A stretch of DNA of 64,000 nucleotides, taken from the NCBI RefSeq assembly GCF_002211305.1, contig NZ_LOKW01000027.1, positions 330,861 through 394,860 of the forward strand, in the 5' to 3' direction. The notes below the pieces were generated by a model. It searched no databases. It was given only the letters and a program-made list of their open reading frames with translations, and was not told the DNA's origin. Source of the DNA: Rhizobium sp. R634 (GTDB taxonomy: Bacteria; Pseudomonadota; Alphaproteobacteria; Rhizobiales; Rhizobiaceae). Below, piece by piece: positions 26,728-34,677 of the stretch (positions within the stretch are counted from its first letter, which is position 1; the number at the start of each line of letters is the position of its first letter). Made by a program: the position numbers and the translations under genes.

Positions 26728-27633
26728 CTAATCATTCTTCTTCACCTCATCCGACAGCCAGGTGCTGAGCCTCTCGCTGTGGACGTTTGGAGATCGCGGA
26801 GGCACCAGCCAGTAGCCGCGGTCGCCCGCCTCCAACGGCGGACCGGCTTTCATCAGCATGCCTGCCGAAAGGAGCGTGTCGACGAGCCCCATCCAGCCGA
26901 GCGCCACGCCCTGCTCGCTCAGCGCGGCCTGAACGACCAGAGAATAGGTGTTGAAGCTGATATCGCCGCGGCCGGCTTGGGCGTCGCGCGGGATGGAGAA
27001 TTCGGCAAAATAGCTGCGCCAGTCGAACCACGGCGATGGCAGCGGCGCGTCGAGATGGATCAGCCTCGCCCCGGCCAGTTGCCTTGGATCGCCGAAGGGT
27101 CCGTTGCGCTCCAGGAATCCCCGCGTACAGACGGGCACGACCCTCTCCGGCAGCAGAAGCGTACCGACGGCGCCGAACTCCGCCCGCGTCCCGAAAACGA
27201 CCGCGACATCGGCCTCGTCACGAAATCCGGCGGCAAGCCTCTGCGTCGCGACGATCTGTATGTCCGTTTCCGGATGCAGAAGCCGAAAGCCATCCATGCG
27301 GGGGATCAGCCAGAGCGCCGAGAAAGCATAGTCGGTTCTGAGCCTGACGACCGGCCTTTGAGCCTCGACGCGGAAACTGCGGGCGAGCGCATCGATGTCG
27401 CCGACCGCCTTGGCAGCGACCTCCAGAAGCCGCTCGCCTTCCGCGGTCAATTCGACGCCACGATGCTGGCGGCGCAGCAGGCTGACGCCGAACTGCTCTT
27501 CCAGCCGGCGGATCTGGTAGCTGACGGCCGGCTGGGTCAGCCCGAGCAGCGTTGCAGCCGCCGAAAAGCTCCCGAGCCGGGCAACCTCGACGAAGAGACG
27601 CAACCAACCAACCTCGGGCGGGCGTTCTACCAT
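26728..27633 (-). CDS. LysR-family regulator, probable choline-sulfate utilisation factor
   Basis: 301 residues. HTH in residues 9-66 (FVEVARLGSFSAAATLLGLTQPAVSYQIRRLEEQFG), then a LysR substrate-binding domain. It is divergent from betC with only 95 bases between them, the arrangement of the choline-sulfate regulator family. It should sense choline sulfate or choline and control betC and itself. AAGGA precedes the ATG. Confidence 0.88.
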   Translation of the reverse strand: MVERPPEVGWLRLFVEVARLGSFSAAATLLGLTQPAVSYQIRRLEEQFGVSLLRRQHRGVELTAEGERLLEVAAKAVGDIDALARSFRVEAQRPVVRLRTDYAFSALWLIPRMDGFRLLHPETDIQIVATQRLAAGFRDEADVAVVFGTRAEFGAVGTLLLPERVVPVCTRGFLERNGPFGDPRQLAGARLIHLDAPLPSPWFDWRSYFAEFSIPRDAQAGRGDISFNTYSLVVQAALSEQGVALGWMGLVDTLLSAGMLMKAGPPLEAGDRGYWLVPPRSPNVHSERLSTWLSDEVKKND

Positions 27634-27664
27634 AAAAATTCCTTTAGGCTGCCATCGAAAAAAG

Positions 27665-27685
27665 CTATCTTTACAGTCGAGATAG
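27665..27685. promoter_or_regulatory. inverted repeat between the LysR gene and betC
   Basis: CTATCT-N9-AGATAG is a perfect 6-bp inverted repeat centred in the 95-base divergent region, with LysR-type T/A geometry. It is a likely binding site for the adjacent regulator. Confidence 0.45.
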
Positions 27686-27728
27686 TAGACGTTTCAATAA
27701 AATCATCAAATGGCAAAAGGGAATCGAC

Positions 27729-29243
27729 ATGGCGCGCCCGAACATCCTCATCCTGATGGTGGATCAGTTGAACGGAACCTTCTTTCCCGATGGCCCCGCC
27801 GACTTTCTTCACGCGCCGCATCTGAAATCACTGGCCGAACGCTCCGTGCGTTTCGCCAATACCTATACGGCAAGCCCGCTCTGCGCGCCGGCGCGAGCTT
27901 CCTTCATGTCCGGGCAATTGCCGAGCCGAACGCGGGTCTACGACAATGCGGCGGAATTCGCCTCCGATATCCCGACCTATGCGCATCATCTGCGCGCCGC
28001 CGGGTACCAGACGGCGCTATCGGGCAAGATGCATTTCGTCGGCCCCGACCAGCTCCACGGTTTCGAGGAGCGCCTGACGACCGACATCTACCCCGCCGAT
28101 TTCGGCTGGACGCCCGACTATACCAAGCCCGGCGAGCGCATCGACTGGTGGTACCATAATCTCGGCTCGGTCACCGGCGCCGGCATTGCCGAGATCACCA
28201 ATCAGATGGAATATGACGACGAGGTCGCCTACCACGCCACCCGCAAGCTCTTCGATCTCTCGCGCGGCCATGACGAGCGTCCCTGGTGCCTGACCGTCAG
28301 CTTCACCCATCCGCACGATCCTTACGTCGCGCGCCGCAAATTCTGGGATCTCTATGAGGATTGCCCGGCCCTCGACCCGGCCGTAGCTCCGATTCCTTTC
28401 GAGCAACAGGATCCTCATTCTCAGCGCTTGATGAAAGCCTGTGAGCACGATGCGTTCGACATCAGCAGCGAGCAGATCAGACGGGCAAGGCGCGGCTATT
28501 TCGCCAATATCTCCTATATCGACGAGAAGATCGGCGAGATTCTCGACGTCCTGGAACGCAGCCGCATGGCCGAGACCACCATCATCCTCTTCGTTTCCGA
28601 CCATGGCGACATGCTTGGCGATCGCGGCCTTTGGTTCAAGATGAACTTCTTCGAAGGATCGTCCCGCGTTCCGCTGATGATCGCGGCCCCGGGCTGGAAG
28701 CCGAAGCGCATCGACCAGCCGGTCTCCACCCTCGACGTAACGCCGACGCTCGCAGGCCTCGTCGGGATCGATATTGCCTCGCTGAAGCCGTGGACCGAGG
28801 GCGAGGATCTCGCAGCACTTGTCAAGGGCACCGGCAGCCGCGGCCCGGTGCCGATGGAATATGCCGCCGAAGGCTCCGAAGCGCCGCTCGTCTGCATCCG
28901 GGACGGCCGATACAAGCTCTCCCTCTGCGAGAAGGACCCGCCGATGCTGTTCGATCTCGAGGCCGATCCTGAAGAACGCAACAATCTGGCGACCGATCCC
29001 TCGCATGCCGAAGCCTTGGCGCGGCTCACCGAACAGGCCAGCCGGCGCTGGAACCTTGCCGATTTCGATGCGGCCGTGCGCGAAAGCCAGGCGCGCCGCT
29101 GGGTCGTTTACGCCGCGCTTCGCAACGGCGCCTATTATCCATGGGATTATCAGCCGCTGCAGAAAGCGTCGGAGCGTTATATGCGCAACCACATGGATCT
29201 GAACGTACTCGAGGAAAACCAGAGGTTCCCGCGCCAGGAATAA
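27729..29243 (+). CDS. betC: choline-sulfatase
   Basis: Hydrolyses choline-O-sulfate to choline and sulfate in the cytoplasm, feeding glycine betaine synthesis or sulfur supply. 504 residues. The sulfatase signature CAPARASFMSGQ places the formylglycine precursor at C52. Metal ligands are in NILILMVDQ (D12) and SDHGDMLGDRG. The C-terminal RRWVVYAALRNGAYYPWDYQP element is the choline-sulfatase-specific tail. No betA, betB or betI is adjacent, unlike S. meliloti betICBA. It is followed directly by palindromic repeats. Confidence 0.95.
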   Translation: MARPNILILMVDQLNGTFFPDGPADFLHAPHLKSLAERSVRFANTYTASPLCAPARASFMSGQLPSRTRVYDNAAEFASDIPTYAHHLRAAGYQTALSGKMHFVGPDQLHGFEERLTTDIYPADFGWTPDYTKPGERIDWWYHNLGSVTGAGIAEITNQMEYDDEVAYHATRKLFDLSRGHDERPWCLTVSFTHPHDPYVARRKFWDLYEDCPALDPAVAPIPFEQQDPHSQRLMKACEHDAFDISSEQIRRARRGYFANISYIDEKIGEILDVLERSRMAETTIILFVSDHGDMLGDRGLWFKMNFFEGSSRVPLMIAAPGWKPKRIDQPVSTLDVTPTLAGLVGIDIASLKPWTEGEDLAALVKGTGSRGPVPMEYAAEGSEAPLVCIRDGRYKLSLCEKDPPMLFDLEADPEERNNLATDPSHAEALARLTEQASRRWNLADFDAAVRESQARRWVVYAALRNGAYYPWDYQPLQKASERYMRNHMDLNVLEENQRFPRQE

Positions 29244-29253
29244 TCGTCCGGCT

Positions 29254-29303
29254 AGAGCATGATGCCGAAAAGTGTGAGCGGTTTTCGGACGACATCATGC
29301 TCT
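29254..29303. repeat. rhizobial 50-bp palindromic repeat
   Basis: The arms AGAGCATGATG (29254-29264) and CATCATGCTCT (29293-29303) are perfect complements. An inner pair CCGAAAA/TTTTCGG flanks a GTGTGAGCGG loop. I recognise this as a frequent intergenic element in Rhizobium genomes. Confidence 0.8.
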
Positions 29304-29314
29304 AACTATTTAGT

Positions 29315-29368
29315 TTAGAACGGGATTCAGATTTTAGGCCGACTCGGCCTAAAATCATCCCGTTCTAA
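29315..29368. repeat. 54-bp compound palindrome overlapping a stop codon
   Basis: The outer arms TTAGAACGGGA and TCCCGTTCTAA enclose an inner perfect palindrome, GATTTTAGGCCGA / CTCGGCCTAAAATC. The right arm supplies the TAG stop of the minus-strand gene that ends at 29365. It could act as a bidirectional terminator between convergent genes. Confidence 0.75.
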
Positions 29369-30225
29369 GCCGTCCGGCGCGCCGGCGCGTCACGCAGGAA
29401 ATCCTCGATGAACTGCTTTTGCAGCAGGACGCCGTCCCATTCATCGGGGAAGAAAGGCGAGTCGTAGATCAGTGTGAAAGGACCGGCATAACCAGCCTTC
29501 TCGCACATCTCCAGGCACTTGCGATAATCTTCGGCATCGAGGCCGGCAGCGCTGTAATCGGCCTTGGCGTGGCAGATTTCCGCCCGGCGCATGATATCGG
29601 CAAGGCCCGCATATTTTGCCGGCGGCGCCCAATTGCCGAGGTCGCCGTTAAGCCCGGCCCTGCCGTCCAGCCGGTCCAAAAGCCAGTTCATCTCGACGGG
29701 CGACGGCAGCAGATCGAACCAGTTTTCGACCACGACACGCACACCGCTGCCCTCCGCCTTTTCCGCCAGCCAGCCGAGGTGACGGGCGGCGCGGCTGAGA
29801 TTTTCCTCGGTCGGCTGCTGCTTGCCGGCAATGACGCGCATCCTCTGCGCCCCGAGGGCGGCGGCGATGCCGATCCACTCCGCCATCCATTCGACGTCGC
29901 GTTCGGCCGTTTCGGGATGGCTCGGATCGCCGTCCTCGACGAGCAGCGTCTGGAACAGCACATTCGACGCCGCCATGGCGTCGCGGAGGTCACGGAGGTA
30001 AGCGGCGTCCAGGCTCGGCAGATGGAAGGAGCAGACCTCCAGCCGGTGGATGCCGCGCGCCGCAAGCGCCGCCGGCATGTCGATCAGAGCCGCCGCACCC
30101 GGGCCGTAGGGCTCCTTCGGTGCGGCACTTTTATCAGGATCGGGACTGTAGGCATGGACGGCTCCGAGCAGCCGATGCAGCGACCATGTCGAAACCGCGA
30201 AAAGTCCGTTCTGCAAGCTCTGCAC
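29365..30225 (-). CDS. TIM-barrel sugar isomerase/epimerase-like protein (AP-endonuclease 2 fold)
   Basis: 286 residues of the xylose-isomerase-like TIM barrel superfamily. Metal-ligand regions seen are RLEVCSFHLPSLD, VVVENWFDLLPSP (Glu), GLNGDLGNWAPP (Asp), ICHAKADYS (His) and LIYDSPFFPDEWDG. The start is GTG 30225 with AGGAGG 8 bases upstream. It lies 66 bases after the amidase and is possibly cotranscribed with it. Substrate is not predictable; relatives include erythrose and tagatose epimerases and hydroxypyruvate isomerase. Confidence 0.8.
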   Translation of the reverse strand: MQSLQNGLFAVSTWSLHRLLGAVHAYSPDPDKSAAPKEPYGPGAAALIDMPAALAARGIHRLEVCSFHLPSLDAAYLRDLRDAMAASNVLFQTLLVEDGDPSHPETAERDVEWMAEWIGIAAALGAQRMRVIAGKQQPTEENLSRAARHLGWLAEKAEGSGVRVVVENWFDLLPSPVEMNWLLDRLDGRAGLNGDLGNWAPPAKYAGLADIMRRAEICHAKADYSAAGLDAEDYRKCLEMCEKAGYAGPFTLIYDSPFFPDEWDGVLLQKQFIEDFLRDAPARRTA

Positions 30226-30291
30226 GTGCCGTCCTCCTGGATCTCCTCATGTCATCAATGGCAACAAAAGCCCGGCGGTTCAATTGCAAAT

Positions 30292-31662
30292 TCAGGCGAA
30301 ATCACCGCGGATGACCGCCTCGGCCGCGAGCCCTAATCCGAGCAGCGCCTCGTCGCGGCGGCCGGTTGCCGAAAGCAGCAGGCCGACCGGCATGCCTGCC
30401 TCCCCCGTGCCGCAGGGGATGGAGACGCCGCACCAGTCGAGGAAATTGCCGAGCATGGTGTTGCGCAGCGTCTTGTTATTCGTGGCGAAGAAGAGTTCGT
30501 CATCCGCTTCCAGCGGTGCGATCGGCGGGGCGACATGGGCGACCGTGGGGAAGGCGATCAGGCGGTTGCCGATGAAGCGGTCGACATCGGCGATCAGACG
30601 GCTGCGCGCCTCGAGGATCGCCATATAGTGAGGCGCCGTTGTCTTCGCTCCCAAGCGTGTGCGCATGACGACACGATTATCCATGCGGTCTGCCTCTGGT
30701 CCCGCCAGCCTCTCCTGATGCAGCGCGAAGGCCTCCGCGGTCACCAGCGGACCATATTTCGTCAGCAGCTCGATGATTGCGTCGAAGGCGGGGATGGTGG
30801 TGCGCGAGACACGCACGCCGGCCTTTTGAAGGCGTTCCAAAGCGGCGTCGAACGCGGCGATCACGCCTGGTTCGGCGCCGTCGAAGACGATATTTTCAGG
30901 CACGAGCAATTCCTGTCCTTGCAGCGAGCGCTCGGCAACGTCCGGCGCCGTCAGACCGCGCATCGCCGCATCGATCCAGACCGCGTCGCTGACGGTGCGG
31001 CAGAGCGGCCCCAGCGAATCGAGGCTCTTCGACAGGGGGTAAACGCCATCCATCGCATATCGGCCGCGGGTCGCCTTATAGCCGACAATGCCGTTGAGGG
31101 CGGCAGGAATGCGCACCGAGCCGCCGGTATCCGTGCCCATTGCGACCGGCACCAGGCCGGCGGCAACGGCGACGCCGGCGCCGGAGGAAGAGCCGCCTGG
31201 AATGCGCGGGAGGTCGGCGCTTCGCGGATTGACCGGCGTGCCGTAATGCGGATTGATGCCGAGACCGGAAAAGGCGAATTCGCTCATATTGGTGCGGCCG
31301 ACAGCGATCATGCCCGCCTGCCTGAGGAGGCCGACAACGGCTGCATCGCGCTTGGCCGGCGCATCGGCGGCGAGCACGACCGAGCCCGCCGTCGTCGGCA
31401 TGCCTTCGATATCGAAAAGATCCTTCCAGGCTATCGGAATGCCGTCCAGCAATCCGAGCGAACGGCCCTCCCGCAAACGCCTGGAGGAGGCACGCGCCTC
31501 CTCCATCGCCCGGCTTTCGGTCAGCGCGGTGAAGATGGCCTTGTCGCCATAATCCGCAATGGACTGGAAGACCGCCTCGGTCACGTCGACCGGATCGGCC
31601 GCGCCTGCCTGAATGAGGACGGAAAGCTGGGCGACGGACATCGCGCCGAAGGATTTGCTCAT
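30292..31662 (-). CDS. amidase-signature hydrolase
   Basis: 456 residues with the full Ser-cisSer-Lys triad: K80 in PIAWKDLFD, S158 in GGSSSG and S182 in GTDTGGSVRIPA. This supports hydrolysis of a C-N amide bond (amide, carbamate or allophanate-type). ATG 31662 is preferred; an ATG at 31740 adds a basic segment without family similarity. Neither has a strong Shine-Dalgarno. The partner downstream is a TIM-barrel isomerase. It is too divergent to call gatA, and no gatB or gatC is nearby. Confidence 0.88.
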   Translation of the reverse strand: MSKSFGAMSVAQLSVLIQAGAADPVDVTEAVFQSIADYGDKAIFTALTESRAMEEARASSRRLREGRSLGLLDGIPIAWKDLFDIEGMPTTAGSVVLAADAPAKRDAAVVGLLRQAGMIAVGRTNMSEFAFSGLGINPHYGTPVNPRSADLPRIPGGSSSGAGVAVAAGLVPVAMGTDTGGSVRIPAALNGIVGYKATRGRYAMDGVYPLSKSLDSLGPLCRTVSDAVWIDAAMRGLTAPDVAERSLQGQELLVPENIVFDGAEPGVIAAFDAALERLQKAGVRVSRTTIPAFDAIIELLTKYGPLVTAEAFALHQERLAGPEADRMDNRVVMRTRLGAKTTAPHYMAILEARSRLIADVDRFIGNRLIAFPTVAHVAPPIAPLEADDELFFATNNKTLRNTMLGNFLDWCGVSIPCGTGEAGMPVGLLLSATGRRDEALLGLGLAAEAVIRGDFA

Positions 31663-31899
31663 GGGACGGTCCAGAAGATCATGATCCTTTCGACTACCCC
31701 GGATCATTCCGGCGAGCCAGAGCTTCACGATATTTTGCATTTATTAGGACGATTTTTTGAACACTGAGTTTGCAGATTGCCCCTTCAATTGCCACGATCG
31801 AAGACACACATGCTGCTCGCGTGTGGAGTGGGATTCGGCATGAGGGTGAAAGTTGCTCTTTCAGAACCGGCTCCGCATGCGTTGCAGGAGTACACTGAA

Positions 31900-32214
31900 A
31901 TGTCAGATTGTGAAACTTTGAGCCGCCGCCAGGATATGGTGACCCTCCATGCGAAGGAGGATGAAACCATCGGCCTGGGCGAGCGCGACTATGTGGAACA
32001 TGTCAGCGCCCAGAAACTTTCGGGCTTCGAACGTCTCGTCGTGGTCGGGGCGCTGGTTGTGTTGAGCTTCGCCGGTTTCGCCGCATATTCTTCCGGCGAT
32101 ACCGATCCGATGACGACATCGGCCATTGCCGCTACATCAGGCGATAGCACGCCACATCATCAGCCCTACGGCCATTGCCGTGACAGCAGCCCCTACGCTG
32201 AGAGGGTTTGCTGA
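31900..32214 (+). CDS. hypothetical single-pass membrane protein
   Basis: 104 residues, with one hydrophobic helix near 56-73 (LVVVGALVVLSFAGFAAYSS) between a charged cytoplasmic half and a Thr/Ser/His-rich tail with two cysteines (C96, C104). GGAG lies 9 bases before ATG 31900; the longer frame from 31777 is less likely. No family recognised. It is followed immediately by a stem-loop. Confidence 0.6.
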   Translation: MSDCETLSRRQDMVTLHAKEDETIGLGERDYVEHVSAQKLSGFERLVVVGALVVLSFAGFAAYSSGDTDPMTTSAIAATSGDSTPHHQPYGHCRDSSPYAERVC

Positions 32215-32233
32215 GGGCGAGCGCGGCTCGCCC
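32215..32233 (+). terminator. GC-rich stem-loop directly after a stop codon
   Basis: GGGCGAGC-GCG-GCTCGCCC starts at the base after the TGA (32212-32214). No T-run follows, so termination would be weak or rho-assisted. Confidence 0.45.
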
Positions 32234-32301
32234 GAACCAGTTCGCCGGGCATGGAAACCTTGGCCCAGGCTGCATCAAATGCAGGATAAGGGAAAAGAAC
32301 C

Positions 32302-32739
32302 ATGGCCGGCGATGTCGATTATAATCTCCACCGTTTCATCGACGCCCAGAACGGCGTCTATGAACGGGCGCTTTCGGAGCTGAAGGCCGGGCGCAAGACC
32401 TCCCACTGGATGTGGTTCATCTTTCCCCAGATCGCTGGTCTCGGCACCTCGCCGATGGCGGAAAAATATGCGATCCGCTCGGCCGAAGAAGCCGCCGCCT
32501 ATCTTGCCGATCCCATTCTCTCCAGCCGGCTGCTGCGTTGCGTCGAGGCCGTTCTGTTGGTTTCCGGCCGGTCCGCGCACGAGATCCTCGGCTCGCCCGA
32601 CGACCTGAAGCTGCGCTCGTCGATGACCTTGTTTGCCGCGATCAGCGATCATGGCTCACCGTTTCATCAGGTGATCGATCATTTCTACCAGGGGAAATTC
32701 GATGAGCGCACGCGGGAAATCCTCAGCGCCGGCGATTAG
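32302..32739 (+). CDS. DUF1810 family protein
   Basis: 145 residues matching DUF1810 throughout: LHRFIDAQNGVYERALSELKAGRKTSHWMWFIFPQIAGLG, the YAIRSAEEAAAYLADPIL segment and the ILGSPDDLKLRSSMTLF core. The structure family is helical and resembles calpastatin-named entries in databases; function is unknown. It is preceded by a GGATAAGGGAAAAGAACC leader. It is a monocistronic gene. Confidence 0.9.
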   Translation: MAGDVDYNLHRFIDAQNGVYERALSELKAGRKTSHWMWFIFPQIAGLGTSPMAEKYAIRSAEEAAAYLADPILSSRLLRCVEAVLLVSGRSAHEILGSPDDLKLRSSMTLFAAISDHGSPFHQVIDHFYQGKFDERTREILSAGD

Positions 32740-32771
32740 GCTGCGCCTGCGCGAGGTCGCTTCAGCTCAAT

Positions 32772-32969
32772 TCAGCTTGCCTTAGTCACCCGGCCGCTCT
32801 CCAGCGCCGCTATTTCATCGGCGATTTCGCTCAGCCGCTGACGCAGATCGCTGTCGGTGCCGTCATCGACCTCTTCCTCGCCGAAACAATAGCGCGCATC
32901 ATGAAGCTCCAGCTTTGCTTCGAGCTCGGCGCGTTTGGCATACAGGCGTTTGAGATAGACGTAGTTCAT
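32772..32969 (-). CDS. small conserved coiled-coil protein, probable stress regulon member
   Basis: 65 residues, mostly charged helix (YLKRLYAKRAELEAKLELHDARYCF ... LRQRLSEIADEIAALE), with heptad-like hydrophobics and an acidic middle (EEEVDDGTDSD). No transmembrane segment. I recognise no function. A perfect EcfG-type promoter lies about 36 bases upstream of the ATG, suggesting expression in general stress. Convergent with DUF1810. Confidence 0.72.
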   Translation of the reverse strand: MNYVYLKRLYAKRAELEAKLELHDARYCFGEEEVDDGTDSDLRQRLSEIADEIAALESGRVTKAS

Positions 32970-33004
32970 CTCCCGGTCTCCACATCGCCGTCCGGTGATG
33001 GGAA

Positions 33005-33029
33005 AACGGTAGGGACGAGGTAAGGTTCC
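33005..33029 (-). promoter_or_regulatory. EcfG/RpoE2-type promoter
   Basis: On the minus strand GGAAC (33029-33025), exactly 16 bases, CGTT (33008-33005). This matches the alphaproteobacterial general-stress consensus GGAAC-N16/17-CGTT at every position and faces the 65-residue gene. Confidence 0.7.
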
Positions 33030-33042
33030 CTAAAAGATCGGC

Positions 33043-33666
33043 TCAGGCGAAGGAAGCGATCGCAGCCCTACATGCCTTGGCGAAATGACCGCAGCAGCCG
33101 GCGGCGCCCATCGCCTGGCGGCTGACGCGCGCGCCTTCGAGCAGCAGCGTCAGCGTATCGGCAAGCAGTTCGGCTTCGCGCGCACCGGCCGCCGAACAGA
33201 GCGCGGCCAGGCGATCACGCTGTTCGGCCTTGTGCCGCTCGATCATTTCGTGGGCCGGATGGCCCTCACCCTTCAATTCAATCGCGGCGTTGGCGAGATC
33301 GCAACCGGCGGGCTCGCCGCTCAGACATTGCGCCCGCATCTCCACCCAGGCGTCGAGCTGGGTGCGCGGATCGCCGGGATGGGCCGCCTCCAGCTCGCGC
33401 CAGATGGCACCAGCCTTTTCGGAAGCGCGGCGCAGCGTCTCGCAGACGAGTTCGTCCTTCGAGCCGAAATGCCGGTAGAGCGTCATCTTGTTGGTCAGCG
33501 CCGCATCGGCGATGGCGTCAACGCCGATGCCGCGGATGCCGCGCTCGCGGAAAAGCTCCTGAGCCGTCGAGACGATGCGCTCCCGTGGCGGGATGCGATC
33601 TTCGGGAACGGCTGCGGCAATTTCATTCGAAGTTTCGGATTTTTTTGCGGACGAAGTCCTTGACAT
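33043..33666 (-). CDS. TetR-family regulator
   Basis: 207 residues. The HTH covers about 27-72 (RIVSTAQELFRERGIRGIGVDAIADAALTNKMTLYRHFGSKDELV). The C-terminal ligand domain has many Cys (CLSGEPAGCD, LCSAAG, AGCCGHFAKAC). ATG 33666 is chosen over a TTG one codon earlier. It is divergent from a 71-residue protein, with an operator-like repeat between. No efflux pump or enzyme is adjacent, so its target may be that small gene or genes elsewhere. Confidence 0.9.
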   Translation of the reverse strand: MSRTSSAKKSETSNEIAAAVPEDRIPPRERIVSTAQELFRERGIRGIGVDAIADAALTNKMTLYRHFGSKDELVCETLRRASEKAGAIWRELEAAHPGDPRTQLDAWVEMRAQCLSGEPAGCDLANAAIELKGEGHPAHEMIERHKAEQRDRLAALCSAAGAREAELLADTLTLLLEGARVSRQAMGAAGCCGHFAKACRAAIASFA

Positions 33667-33673
33667 CAATGTG

Positions 33674-33708
33674 ACCGATCGGTAACAACTGTATTGTTAC
33701 TTACCGGT
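33674..33708. promoter_or_regulatory. TetR-type operator candidate
   Basis: ACCGATCGGTAACAA and TTGTTACTTACCGGT are 15-base arms matching at 12 positions around a 5-base spacer, starting 8 bases upstream of the TetR start codon. The nested GTTAC...GGTAAC elements repeat the same half-site. Confidence 0.6.
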
Positions 33709-33794
33709 AACACCACGTGCCGCGAAAGTCAATGCCGAGGGCATGGCTAGGGAATGTGGAACACGGGCGACCGCCCACGAAAGGAGGACAAGCC

Positions 33795-34010
33795 ATGAGA
33801 AAGACCAGAGACGACCTGACCATATCCGAAGCCCTTCGCGACCCCCTGATCGCCATGGTATTGCGCGCCGACGGCGTGAAGCTTGAAGATTTCAAGCAAC
33901 TCCTTGAGACGGCCGCCGGCAAGGGCGAGTCGCGCCCGACCCCGGTGGGCAAGATGATCGGAGCGCTCGCAAGCCGCGCCAATCTGCCGGCCATGCCCTG
34001 CTTCGGCTGA
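33795..34010 (+). CDS. small conserved hypothetical protein
   Basis: 71 residues (MRKTRDDLTISEALRDPLIAMVLRADGV...), soluble and mostly helical, ending in MPCFG. A strong AAGGAGG sits 8 bases before ATG 33795. The opening TISEALRDPLIAMVLRADGV recurs in short rhizobial proteins that I cannot assign. It faces away from the TetR gene across the operator-like repeat and is its most obvious local target. Confidence 0.72.
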   Translation: MRKTRDDLTISEALRDPLIAMVLRADGVKLEDFKQLLETAAGKGESRPTPVGKMIGALASRANLPAMPCFG

Positions 34011-34063
34011 AAAAACCGCCTGAACACCGGGGGATCTCTCCCTGCCCCCGACAAGGGCTGTCG

Positions 34064-34591
34064 TCATAAAGAGGCGGCGGCCCTTGCTGCTTGATCATAG
34101 TGGCCGGAAAGCGCCCTGAGTGTCGCCGCTACCGCCGATGTCGCCGCCGGATCGAGCCCAAGCCCCTTGACCGAATCCACCAGCAGCGCTTCGCGCACCG
34201 CCCGGTATTTCAGGCAGGTTTCAAGGCCCTTGCCGGTGGCGGCGATCAGCTTCTCCTTGCCCGTCCGCGCGCTTTTCACGAGACCGCGCTTTTCCAGCTT
34301 CTTGATCGCATAAATCACCAGATGCGTGTCCTCGACACCGAGCACGCTGCAGAGATCACCGAGCCGTTTCGGCCGCTGCCGGTGAGCCACCGAATGCAGC
34401 ACCAGCACGTCGATCGCCGCGCATCCGGGCTCGCCCGCTGCCGTCATGCAGCGTATCATCCAGCGGTCGAAGGCATTGCTCGCGAGGATGAGGCCGAATT
34501 CCAGCTCCGAAAGAGCGGGAAGCGCGCCGTCCGCCAGATGTGCGGAAGAGACGATCGGCCCGATGTCCTGTCGCGCGTGCTGATCCGCCAT
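34064..34591 (-). CDS. winged-helix (MarR-like) regulator
   Basis: 175 residues. A MarR-type core spans about 38-120 (FDRWMIRCMTAAGEPGCAAIDVLVLHSVAHRQRPKRLGDLCSVLG ... VIYAIKKLEKRGLVKSARTGKEKLIAAT), including the wing K/R-rich loop. Good SD (GGAG) upstream. It is divergent from the 5-oxoprolinase gene, with a palindrome in the 86-base gap, so it is probably the local regulator. Confidence 0.85.
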   Translation of the reverse strand: MADQHARQDIGPIVSSAHLADGALPALSELEFGLILASNAFDRWMIRCMTAAGEPGCAAIDVLVLHSVAHRQRPKRLGDLCSVLGVEDTHLVIYAIKKLEKRGLVKSARTGKEKLIAATGKGLETCLKYRAVREALLVDSVKGLGLDPAATSAVAATLRALSGHYDQAARAAASL

Positions 34592-34621
34592 GCCCAGTTC
34601 TCCAATATCCTGGAGGAAACG

Positions 34622-34647
34622 TTGACATTTTATCGATAAATCGTCAA
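34622..34647. promoter_or_regulatory. palindrome centred on ATCGAT, MarR-like operator candidate
   Basis: TTGAC...TTATCGATAA...GTCAA is a 26-bp near-palindrome in the 86-base divergent gap. Overlap with a TTGACA suggests it covers a -35 element of the plus-strand gene. Confidence 0.5.
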
Positions 34648-34677
34648 TAAATTTTCAGTTCAACAGGAGGTCGGACG

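Noticed and set aside
29254..29368. CRISPR array or transposon ends
   Set aside because: Only single palindromes occur, with no direct-repeat periodicity, target-site duplication or transposase.
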